A stretch of 64,000 nucleotides of DNA. Source: Diplonema japonicum. Lineage: Eukaryota; Euglenozoa; Diplonemea; Diplonemida; Diplonemidae. Both the position numbers and the translations under genes were made by a program. The notes below the pieces were generated by a model that worked only from the letters and a program-made list of their open reading frames with translations, searched no databases and was not told the origin of the DNA. This document shows positions 1 through 7,945 of the stretch, in pieces (position 1 is the stretch's first letter; every line of letters starts with the position of its first letter). The DNA lies in assembly GCA_964019335.1 (NCBI GenBank), contig OZ025676.1, positions 558,001 through 622,000 of the forward strand. Reading direction: 5' to 3'.

Positions 1-1010
1 GGGACGATGAAGAAATCAGCGAACATCCCCGTCTGCGCTACCACGTGGGCAAGGCCCGGTTGTTGTGTGCAGATCCCGCCCAACGCCTCGATTTTCTTCT
101 CTAAATTCCGGGACTTCACCACAGACTCCAGCCAGTTGGACCTGAGAGCGTGCACACAGTTCTCTTCAGAATGTTCCGCGAATCTCCCGATGAAACGGAT
201 GGCGAAGTCCGAAGCAACATCGACAAGATCCTGTTCGGCGATTCTAATAATCCGCGTGCCGAGGCCTTTCCGAGTCCCGCAGAACCGTGCCCCCAACGGG
301 CCCTTGGCAATAGTTTCAAGGATTTCAAGGTAGTTAAGGAGCATCAAGATGTCATCCCCCACTGTCTCAACACCATCAACCACAGCATCCAGGGCGCCGA
401 TGGTCTCGAGGAAGGTGAAGAGGTCTGTGTCTGTGCCTGCTTTTTGGATCAGGACCTCAAGGATGCGTAAGGCTTCCACAGACCTTGTTTTGAACTTTTC
501 TTGCAAACTGTCGACGATTTTCGTATGTGTGGTCAGGACGCTCCTCGAGAGGTGGTCGCCTAGAAGCCCCCCCAGGGTTCTCGCTGCGGTGAGGGACGTC
601 GTGGGGTTGTCGTCGCACATCAGCGTCACAAGATGTTCCAAAAAATAGAATTTGTTCTCTTCTTGAAGTTTTACAATGTGTCCCGGGACACACACCTCAG
701 CGAACACCATTGCCAGGGCTTGCCGTCCCTTCTGCGACCCGTTCTGCACTGTGGCTTCGACAACTTGGTTCATCGCTCCACCCAAGATGATGCTCGCCCC
801 TACTTTAGTTCTGGACACTTCCTGCAGCACCCTTTCTGCGCTTGGTCCCACATCTCCTTCCCTTTCTAGTAGCTCTAATACAATCTTCAAATCGGTCATC
901 AGTGCTTCAATGTACTCCTCCCGCCCCCCTCGCAAGCCCCGCACCAAGGCGTCCATCCCTGAAAGGACCTGCTTCGTGTCCGAGGACTTCAGTGCTTCGA
1001 TGTGTTCCAT
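1..1010 (-). CDS. PSMD5-like 26S proteasome assembly chaperone (3' end off window)
   Basis: An uninterrupted frame runs from the ATG at 1008-1010 to the window edge, about 336 residues, so the C-terminus is missing. The protein is all-helical and looks like an armadillo/HEAT solenoid. A segment near residues 215-290 (GDDILMLLNYLEILETIAKG, then a stretch rich in RFIGRFAEH) resembles the middle of human PSMD5 (S5b), where EDVLVRATCIEMV is followed by the FVKFFGNLA region. PSMD5 binds the Rpt1-Rpt2 C-terminal side of the base and helps assemble or restrain the 26S proteasome in cytosol and nucleus; that role is inferred from the family. Its neighbours include a polyubiquitin gene, but co-regulation is not shown. 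Another ARM-repeat protein is possible. Confidence 0.6.
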   Translation of the reverse strand, partial: MEHIEALKSSDTKQVLSGMDALVRGLRGGREEYIEALMTDLKIVLELLEREGDVGPSAERVLQEVSRTKVGASIILGGAMNQVVEATVQNGSQKGRQALAMVFAEVCVPGHIVKLQEENKFYFLEHLVTLMCDDNPTTSLTAARTLGGLLGDHLSRSVLTTHTKIVDSLQEKFKTRSVEALRILEVLIQKAGTDTDLFTFLETIGALDAVVDGVETVGDDILMLLNYLEILETIAKGPLGARFCGTRKGLGTRIIRIAEQDLVDVASDFAIRFIGRFAEHSEENCVHALRSNWLESVVKSRNLEKKIEALGGICTQQPGLAHVVAQTGMFADFFIV

Positions 1011-1172
1011 ATAGTTTTTAGTATTTTTTTTTTTTTTAATCCTTGCGGGGCAGATATGGATTTAACCACTTCAGAGAGAGGAATACTAACTGGCACTAAG
1101 GAGCACCTTCCCGGTAGGGGAACGGGAGGGAGAACAAAATAGTTGAGAGATTCCCCGGGTTTGCGAAAGTGC

Positions 1173-1505
1173 TTACGCCACAGCGTAGAGAGTGCGGCCT
1201 TGCTTCTTCAGGGCGAAGAGGATGTCAGCGGCACGCACGGTCTTCCTCCCTGTGAGCTCCAAGAGGGTCGCGGTGTCGGCCATCACCTTGTCCACGAAGG
1301 ACCTCAGGATGGTCCTCGCCTCGTCGTAGGCGCTCGCTGCGATCCTCTTGCACCCACCACGCCTGGCGATCCTCCTGATGCTCCCCTTCGTGATCCCACG
1401 GCTGCTGACCTTCGTGTTCCTCTTCCCACCACCACCCTTCGTCACATTCTTCGACTTCGAGGTCACTGACTTGCCCTTCGCGGAGGTCTTTCCTTGGCCG
1501 GCCAT
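1173..1505 (-). CDS. Divergent histone H4
   Basis: 110 residues, intronless, ATG at 1503-1505. The histone fold is clear: GITKGSIRRIARRGG matches the H4 alpha-1 region (GITKPAIRRLARRGG), and RKTVRAADILFALKKQGRTLY matches the C-terminal half ending in RQGRTLYGFGG. The core between them is strongly changed (KRIAASAYDEARTILRSFVD against [20 protein letters not shown] in most eukaryotes). The tail is about 10 residues longer than normal and lacks the usual GKGGKGLGKGG lysine pattern and the KRHRK basic patch, here KRNTK. It should package DNA with H3, but it may be a variant rather than the bulk H4. No histone 3' stem-loop was seen after the stop. Confidence 0.85.
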   Translation of the reverse strand: MAGQGKTSAKGKSVTSKSKNVTKGGGGKRNTKVSSRGITKGSIRRIARRGGCKRIAASAYDEARTILRSFVDKVMADTATLLELTGRKTVRAADILFALKKQGRTLYAVA

Positions 1506-2012
1506 TGTTTTTTTTCTCTCTTTTTTGCTAAACCTTTACAATTACAAACGGGTGAACAAAGTAATAGGGGGAAAAAAAAAAAAAAAAAAAGCACGAAGGA
1601 AATTTATGGAGAGGTAATAAAACGAGGTATAAAAATAAAGAAATAAAACAGGGGGGAAACGGGAAGAAGAAGACATGAATTGCGCTCTAAACGCCCGTTC
1701 ATCAGGGAAGGGAGCACCTCGCCAAAGAGGGTAGCATGGAAAAGGTTTATCTGGCGAGGGAGATGCGGTGGGTTTTGTTTCTCTTCTTCTTCTTTTTTTT
1801 TTTTTTTTGTGTATTACAAAGAAATAAAATAAAGGCTAGCGAAAGGAATTTTTTTATTTTCAAAAGTAAGATTTTGTCTATTGGGGAGGGACTAAGGGGA
1901 ATAAAAAGACAAGTGGACAATGCTTCAGTACACTACAGCTGCCCTGTCGAACAGGACTCTTGACTGCCTCCAACACCTAGCAGCAAGCACTGCTGTGCAT
2001 ACTTTACTACCT
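1506..2012. other. Intergenic, A/T homopolymer-rich
   Basis: Gap between the H4 start and the polyubiquitin stop. On the minus strand the sequence just upstream of the H4 ATG is purine-rich (A and G runs). It also holds an A18 run near 1570-1587 and a T18 run near 1792-1809 in + coordinates. No gene or structured RNA was recognised. Confidence 0.7.
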
Positions 2013-2981
<969 letters not shown>

Positions 2982-3051
2982 CTAATACGAAAGACACTGA
3001 TGACAACCTGATGCTTATATACGTGTGCGTGCGTGTGTGTGTGCTCTGTAG

Positions 3052-4302
3052 CTAGAGTTCATCATCCATGCTAGCAATGAAACCGCCTGCGCTGCTGGTG
3101 CCTCCAAGGAGTTCCTCCATTGATTTCGGTGCGGCGGACTTCGCTGCTGGTGTCTTCTTCGCCTTCTTGGGGGCGCTCTGAGGTGATGCTGCTGGAGATG
3201 CACGTTTCTTGGAGGCCGGAGCAGCAGCCCCGTCGTCCCTAGTCTCTTTTTGCATCATGTTGAGGGCAGCTTCCGGTTTGTGCTTCATGCATGCCTCGCC
3301 TGCTTTACACTTCTTGCACCTTGGGCCGTCGTTGTTGTGTTTCCCGCACGGCTTACCCATCTCACACCTTTTACAACCCCCCTTCGCCTTGGGCGGCTTT
3401 GCTTCTTTTTTCGGTGCAGGTTTGGCAGGGGCAGCGGCAGGAGCAGGAGCAGGAGCAGGAGCAACGGCGGCAGGAGCTGCAGGTGTGGGTGCAGCAGGTA
3501 CAGCTGGTGTGGGTGCAGCAGCTGGGGGTGCCTCACCTCTTTGGAGTGCCTCAATTTCCTTTTTGATCTTCCCCGCCTCTTCAAAGTTCTCGCTCTCAAC
3601 TGCCTGCAACTTCTTGAGCTGCAGAGCATCGATCTTGTCTTCTGACTCCAGCTCCTTCTTGATCGCAGCCGCCTGTGCGTAGTCTTCCGCCGCCACCGCC
3701 GTTGCCTTCTTCGCCTCGAGTTCCAAACGCCTCGCCGACGGCTGCACCTTAGGCTTAGCTGGTGCTGCAGTGCTGGGGTCCCACCTCTTCATGGTGCCCT
3801 GCTGCACCTTCGTGTCGTTCCAGGACTCGTTTCCCCAGCTGTTCCAGTTCTGGCTGCCCCAGCTTTGCTCGGCTGGTTGCTCTGCAACAGGCGCCTTCTT
3901 CTCAGGCTTTGGCCTTCTTTCCTTCAGTTGTGCTGCGTCGCCCTGTTCCTCCCGCCTCTGCACCATGAAGTGCTCCCCTGCTTGCTCCACTCTGATCTTC
4001 CTCCCGTTGAATGTCCGGCCGGTGAGGTTCGCGATGGCTTTCTGCCTCATCTGCTCAGTGGAGAAGCTGCAGTGTGCGAACCCCTTGCAGTGCCCGGTGT
4101 TGCCCGCCTTCGCCACGTGGATGTTGTTCACACCAGGGTCGACACTCTGCAGGAGGGTGGTAAGCTTTGCTGTTCCTGTCCCCGAAGCAAGCCCCCCAAT
4201 GTACGCCCTGAAAGGCGGCGGCACCACTGAGTGGTCCACGTCATCGATCTCGGGGGGCGTGTCCGTGCTGCTGGAGCAGGAGGAGACTTCGTCGTCTGAC
4301 AT
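3052..4302 (-). CDS. RRM protein with two UVR-like motifs and Cys-rich tail
   Basis: 416 residues, intronless. Residues about 32-112 form an RNA-recognition motif: RAYIGGL is RNP2-like, GFAHCSF is RNP1-like, and the end is GRKIRVEQA. Residues about 195-255 hold two UVR-like helical hairpins (VAAEDYAQAAAIKKELE and VESENFEEAGKIKKEIE). An Ala/Pro linker follows, then a Cys/His-rich segment (GCKRCEMGKPCGKH and CKKCKAGEACMKH, about residues 310-345) that could bind zinc, and a Lys/Ser/Ala tail. It probably binds RNA in nucleus or cytoplasm; the exact role is unknown. The UVR-like pair resembles the one in CEP104 of this window, though this may be convergence of short coiled coils. Confidence 0.85.
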   Translation of the reverse strand: MSDDEVSSCSSSTDTPPEIDDVDHSVVPPPFRAYIGGLASGTGTAKLTTLLQSVDPGVNNIHVAKAGNTGHCKGFAHCSFSTEQMRQKAIANLTGRTFNGRKIRVEQAGEHFMVQRREEQGDAAQLKERRPKPEKKAPVAEQPAEQSWGSQNWNSWGNESWNDTKVQQGTMKRWDPSTAAPAKPKVQPSARRLELEAKKATAVAAEDYAQAAAIKKELESEDKIDALQLKKLQAVESENFEEAGKIKKEIEALQRGEAPPAAAPTPAVPAAPTPAAPAAVAPAPAPAPAAAPAKPAPKKEAKPPKAKGGCKRCEMGKPCGKHNNDGPRCKKCKAGEACMKHKPEAALNMMQKETRDDGAAAPASKKRASPAASPQSAPKKAKKTPAAKSAAPKSMEELLGGTSSAGGFIASMDDEL

Positions 4303-4401
4303 TTTGCTGTGTGTCCCTTTTTTTTCCTTTCACTTTTTTTTTAAATTTTCTTTTGTTCGTTTCTACGTTTGAACAGAATGATCCCATCTATCCCCTCCCG
4401 A

Positions 4402-4485
4402 TTAATCAGTAGACCATCGTGAACGTTACTGCTTCCTAAGTCATGGTCGGTCAGAGAGCTGGGTTAGTATTGCGTCATCATCGAA
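4402..4485 (-). ncRNA. C/D box snoRNA, type A copy 1
   Basis: On the minus strand a C box AUGAUGA (4475-4481) and a terminal D box CUGA (4406-4409) bracket about 80 nt, with an internal D' CUGA (4451-4454). The antisense stretch before D is complementary to 28S rRNA around AGACCGUCGUGA (one G-U pair), and the stretch before D' to GAGCUGGGUU. These two sites adjoin in the highly conserved GUGAGCUGGGUUUAGACCGUC region near the peptidyl-transferase centre. I recalled the target from known 28S sequence; it was not computed. Confidence 0.8.
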
Positions 4486-4525
4486 CGTTGGGGATGGATG
4501 GCAAAATATATAAAAAAAATTGTTT

Positions 4526-4667
4526 GATTTCAGTATTTAATATGCGGTGTTGATCTTTTGTATTGCGGTATCAGGAGGGGAAAGGAAAGGAAGAGGGGGC
4601 AAACCCTCTACCTCTCTTTCGTCCATCAAATTGACGTGCAAATAAGAAGATACGTCATCATGTCAAA
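4526..4667 (-). ncRNA. C/D-like snoRNA, type B copy 1
   Basis: About 140 nt, with C box AUGAUGA (4655-4661) and D box CUGA (4530-4533). The flanks UUUGA and UCAAA can pair as the terminal kink-turn stem. Inside is a hairpin (AGAGGG with CCCUCU) and a second CUGA. It is longer than a standard C/D guide and the rRNA target is not recognised. Two nearly identical copies follow at about 4858 and 5197. Confidence 0.65.
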
Positions 4668-4717
4668 GGCGGGCTTCCAGCCATGCTTCAAAATGTGATT
4701 TTGCCTTTGGGGACATT

Positions 4718-4805
4718 GTGATCAGTAGACCATCGTGAAGTATTACTGTTGTCCTAAGTCATGGTCGGTCAGAGTGAGCTGGATAAGTATCTTGTCATCA
4801 CTTCC
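4718..4805 (-). ncRNA. C/D box snoRNA, type A copy 2 (diverged)
   Basis: C box GUGAUGA (4795-4801), D box CUGA (4722-4725). This is the most diverged of the four A copies, but it keeps the D guide (antisense to UAGACC-UCGUGA). Its D' guide fits 28S even further upstream (GUGAGCUGG). Divergence in the spacer with the guides retained argues that the copies are functional. Confidence 0.78.
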
Positions 4806-4857
4806 TCATCCTCAAGAGGTCGTTAGTTGAAAAAAAAAACAAAGAAATTGTTCCTGA

Positions 4858-4997
4858 CGTTTCAGTATTTAATATGCGGTGTTGATCTTTTGTATTGCGG
4901 TATCAGGAGGGGAAAGGAAAGGAAGAGGGGGCAAACCCTCTACCTCTCTTTCGTCCATCAAATTGACGTGCAAATAAGAAGATACGTCATCATCTTT
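4858..4997 (-). ncRNA. C/D-like snoRNA, type B copy 2
   Basis: C box AUGAUGA (4987-4993) and D box CUGA (4862-4865). The body matches copy 1 almost base for base, but the outer flanks differ and the terminal stem is weaker. Identity stops at the box boundaries, as expected for a processed RNA unit. Confidence 0.62.
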
Positions 4998-5047
4998 TTT
5001 AAAAAGGTTTATTATTATTTTTTTTTAATTTATTTTTCGGCCCTTTG

Positions 5048-5132
5048 TGTGATCAGAAGACCATCGTGAACGTTACTGCTTCCTAAGTCATGGTCGGTCA
5101 GAGAGCTGGGTTAGTATTGCGTCATCATGCAC
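5048..5132 (-). ncRNA. C/D box snoRNA, type A copy 3
   Basis: C box AUGAUGA (5122-5128), D box CUGA (5053-5056). Same two guide elements as copy 1. A short terminal stem (GUG with CAC) is possible. Confidence 0.8.
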
Positions 5133-5196
5133 GAGGAGGACAGGGTGTGGGCAAGAAACTTTTCAAAAAAAAAATTGCAATTCTGGCAAAAGGTTT

Positions 5197-5338
5197 GTTT
5201 TCAGTATTTAATATGCGGTGTTGATCTTTTGTATTGCGGTATCAGGAGGGGAAAGGAAAGGAAGAGGGGGCAAACCCTCTACCTCTCTTTCGTCCATCAA
5301 ATTGACGTGCAAATAAGAAGATACGTCATCATGTCAAA
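5197..5338 (-). ncRNA. C/D-like snoRNA, type B copy 3
   Basis: C box AUGAUGA (5326-5332), D box CUGA (5201-5204). Body as in copies 1 and 2; flanks UUUG and CAAA can pair. Confidence 0.63.
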
Positions 5339-5393
5339 GGAGTCCTGCGTGCTGCAGTGGGGTTGTGCTGGGCCTCTTGGCTCCCCTCCCATT

Positions 5394-5478
5394 GTGATCA
5401 GAAGACCATCGTGAACGTTACTGCTTCCTAAGTCATGGTCGGTCAGAGAGCTGGGTTAGTATTGCGTCATCATGCACA
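5394..5478 (-). ncRNA. C/D box snoRNA, type A copy 4
   Basis: C box AUGAUGA (5467-5473), D box CUGA (5398-5401), and a 5-bp terminal stem UUGUG with CACAA directly outside the boxes. This is the first unit transcribed if the array is read as one minus-strand precursor, just downstream of the RPS24 stop. Confidence 0.82.
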
Positions 5479-5575
5479 AGGAGGACAGGTAGTTTTTTTT
5501 TCTTCTTTTCTTTCCCTTCCCCCAGTTCTTGAAAGAACAAAAAAATAAAGAATAACGGGAGGCATGGCAACTGAT

Positions 5576-6081
5576 CTAGTTCTTCTTCTTCTTGGGGCCG
5601 TTGATCTTGCAGAGACCACGGTACTTCTTCTGCCTGTTCTTCCTCTCCTTCAACTGCTTACGGTTGGCGTCCTGTGGGTGAGTGGTGAGTGGGACAATTA
5701 AAAAAAAAAAAAAAAACCTTCTTGGTGCTGAGCCCGAGACGGACGAGCCTGTAGCGGGGCTCAATCTTCTTGGCCTGCGCGAGCTGTGGGAATTTTTTTT
5801 TTGTTTTGTTTTGTTTTGAGCTGTTTTGCTGTGCATACATCGTCGTAGATGAGACCGAAGCCGGTGATCTTGCCACCACCGAACTCGTTGCGGAAGCCGA
5901 ACACAGCGATGGTGTTCTCGTCCTGCACCTTGTACATCTCCGCCAGCTTGGCACGGATCTCAGACTTGGGGATCGTTCCACGCTTGGTGTGGGTGAGGTC
6001 GATCACGAACTGCTTACGGCCAAGAAGAGCATTGTACATGTACTTCCTCGTCTGGATGTTGATGGTACCTTCGCCGCCCAT
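5576..6081 (-). CDS. RPS24: 40S ribosomal protein S24 (eS24), three exons
   Basis: Exons 6081-5839, 5783-5718 and 5671-5576 give 134 residues; human eS24 has 133. The first exon holds the eS24 core (INIQTRKYMYNALLGRKQFV, then FGFRNEFGGGKITGFGLIYDD). The second continues LAQAKKIEPRYRLVRLGL and the third ends KERKNRQKKYRGL with a Lys-rich tail. Intron 1 (5838-5784, 55 nt) starts GTATGC and ends CACAG; intron 2 (5717-5672, 46 nt) starts with G and a long T run and ends CACAG. Both are phase 0. The protein belongs to the small-subunit body. The type A/B snoRNA array lies directly downstream. Confidence 0.97.
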
Positions 6082-6156
6082 TTTGTTGTATGTATCCTCC
6101 TGTATGTGTTGGCAAAATGTACTTCTGGTGCAAAATAAGAATGTTGGTATTACACA

Positions 6157-6209
6157 TTTCCCCTGCGGCTATAGCTCCCGGATGCGACGGGACTACTGAT
6201 GCGGGGAAA
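6157..6209. other. Small GC-rich stem-loop
   Basis: TTTCCCC (6157-6163) pairs perfectly with GGGGAAA (6203-6209), enclosing a second stem TCCCG/CGGGA with a 7-nt loop (6176-6192). It sits upstream of RPS24 in an AT-rich gap. It is too short for a tRNA. A structured RNA or processing signal is possible; function unknown. Confidence 0.35.
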
Positions 6210-6308
6210 GCTAGTGTTGTTGATTGGTACCTTCTAACCACAATGCTCTGTACATTAGAGGACATAGCGACGTTGGGAAGGCCTTGTAATTGTTGCTATT
6301 TTATTGGC

Positions 6309-7945
6309 TTGTACTTTGCTGTTGTATAATTTGGTTTTCAAGTATATTTTCATCTTGATTAAAAATGTGTGTTAACACTTGGGAGCTTCTCGTGTTGTTG
6401 TGGATCGGTACCTCCTGACCACTCTGCCGCGTGGGGAAGTCCTCGAAGCTGCACAATTTCAGCATTTGCGGAAGAGGCAATACGCCGAGGCGGTGGGTTC
6501 AATCATGAGGGTGGTGACGACCATGTGGTAGGTTGGGACAATGACGAAGAGCAGGGCCCCCAGAACATGGAAGACGAGGGTGAGAAGGGATTCCTTGTGG
6601 AAGGGCCAGAGGAAGCGTGTGCGGTCGCCGAAGAGGCGCATGAGGACGAACCCCACGAGGGCTGGTCCCACAACGAGGTTCAGCCCCAAGAGGCGGGGGT
6701 CGATGTGTGGTCCGTAGATGGCTCCCTCGTAGAGGGCGTGCAGGGAGGCGATCGTGTAGGCCCAGAAGAGAATGTGGTCGGGGCTCGTTGGGTAGAAGTT
6801 CAGGAGCCCCTTGTCGATCTGGAGGTACTTTGAGGAGACAGGGACAACATCCTCCTCCTCCTCATCCTCTTTCTTCGTCTTCTTCTTGTTGTTGTTGTCC
6901 ACTCCCGTGCCCCCTTCTCCCTTGTACTCCTCCGACACCCCGAGCTTCTCACGGAAGGTCCCAAATACGCAGTCCAGACAGTACTGCGGGCCTCCGTAGT
7001 TGCACTCGAACTTCGCGTGGTGCAGGTAGTGGTACTGGTCTGCCTGCCAGTGGTCCTCCCAACCCGAGTGTCCCGCTGCGGGGGCGAGGTTCAGGTGCCA
7101 CCCGTTCCAGTGGAAGACAAAGGGCGACATCTTGAAGTACAGGCTCACCGCCACCGCAGAGTAGTAGTAGACGTGCTCCAAGGGGTGCATCGAGAGCCCT
7201 GCAAAGGGTTCGATGTCGATGTTCCTGTGGTGCAGGGAGTGCACGTACTTGTACAGGGCGCGGTAGTGGATCGTGCGGTGCGCGAAGTAGAAGTGGAAGT
7301 CCCTGTACAGGGGGATCGCTAGTACCCACATCACATTCCAAAGGAAGGTTGTGAGGGCTGTTGTGCTGTTGTCGTTGTTATAACCCATCGTCGTCCACCA
7401 CGAGAACCACGCCTCCTCATCCGTGTCGTATGGGACCCTCCCCTCCGCGAGCAGGTGGTAGTACGCCATCTCCCAGGCACTCCACTGTAGAGCCCCCAGC
7501 GTCGTGTACCACACGTTCTGCACCATCGTCGCGAGGGAAGGGTAGCTGTGCGGGGCATACTTCCGCCTGCTCAGAAAGTGCGACACGAAGTGCCACCACC
7601 CGAAGTACAGGTAGATCACCAGCGTGTTCACCCCACACCGCCTCGCGAACCACGCCCCGTCCCACCGCCCCGCCGCCTCCATGTCGTACGGCGCCAGCAC
7701 GTACAGCGCAGCAGACAGCAGCAGCCACATCAGGTTCGGCGTCATCAAGATGGTCCGCACCACGTTCCAGGGCTGAAAGAACAGCTGCCCGGACATGCTC
7801 GTCTCCCCGGGGCGCTTCTTCAGGTCCACCCACCCAGCAGGGCGGAAGATGCTTCCCCCTGACAAGCCTCCGAGAGACAACAGGAACGACATGGTGGCTT
7901 TTCTTGTTCAACTGGCTGAAGAACTGACGGGGGGGGTTGCAAGGC
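6309..7945. repeat. Segmental duplication, copy 1
   Basis: This stretch recurs at 15848-17483 with a constant offset of 9539 bp. By eye it is base-for-base identical apart from a one-base difference in a G run near 7929-7936 (8 G here, 7 there). It contains the whole fatty-acid hydroxylase gene plus about 150 bp of 3' flank and about 50 bp of 5' flank. Confidence 0.95.
6459..7892 (-). CDS. Fatty-acid hydroxylase superfamily membrane protein, copy 1
   Basis: 477 residues, intronless. Several hydrophobic segments surround the di-iron histidine motifs of the sterol desaturase/fatty-acid hydroxylase family: HRTIH (about residue 211), HSLHH (about 219-223), HWNGWH further on, and HYLHH near residue 291. 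Family members act in the ER with a di-iron centre and cytochrome b5 to oxidise sterols or lipids (C-5 sterol desaturase, C-4 methyl oxidase, lathosterol oxidase); the substrate here is not evident. An acidic insertion with Glu/Asp/Lys runs (about residues 330-350) separates the catalytic part from a C-terminal block of membrane helices, which is larger than usual. A second identical gene lies at 15998-17431. Confidence 0.85.
   Translation of the reverse strand: MSFLLSLGGLSGGSIFRPAGWVDLKKRPGETSMSGQLFFQPWNVVRTILMTPNLMWLLLSAALYVLAPYDMEAAGRWDGAWFARRCGVNTLVIYLYFGWWHFVSHFLSRRKYAPHSYPSLATMVQNVWYTTLGALQWSAWEMAYYHLLAEGRVPYDTDEEAWFSWWTTMGYNNDNSTTALTTFLWNVMWVLAIPLYRDFHFYFAHRTIHYRALYKYVHSLHHRNIDIEPFAGLSMHPLEHVYYYSAVAVSLYFKMSPFVFHWNGWHLNLAPAAGHSGWEDHWQADQYHYLHHAKFECNYGGPQYCLDCVFGTFREKLGVSEEYKGEGGTGVDNNNKKKTKKEDEEEEDVVPVSSKYLQIDKGLLNFYPTSPDHILFWAYTIASLHALYEGAIYGPHIDPRLLGLNLVVGPALVGFVLMRLFGDRTRFLWPFHKESLLTLVFHVLGALLFVIVPTYHMVVTTLMIEPTASAYCLFRKC

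Noticed and set aside
6369-7927. Long + strand frames opposite the hydroxylase gene (also in copy 2)
   Set aside because: Arg/Pro/Ser-rich translations opposite a GC-rich coding strand, with no motif; shadows of the minus-strand gene.
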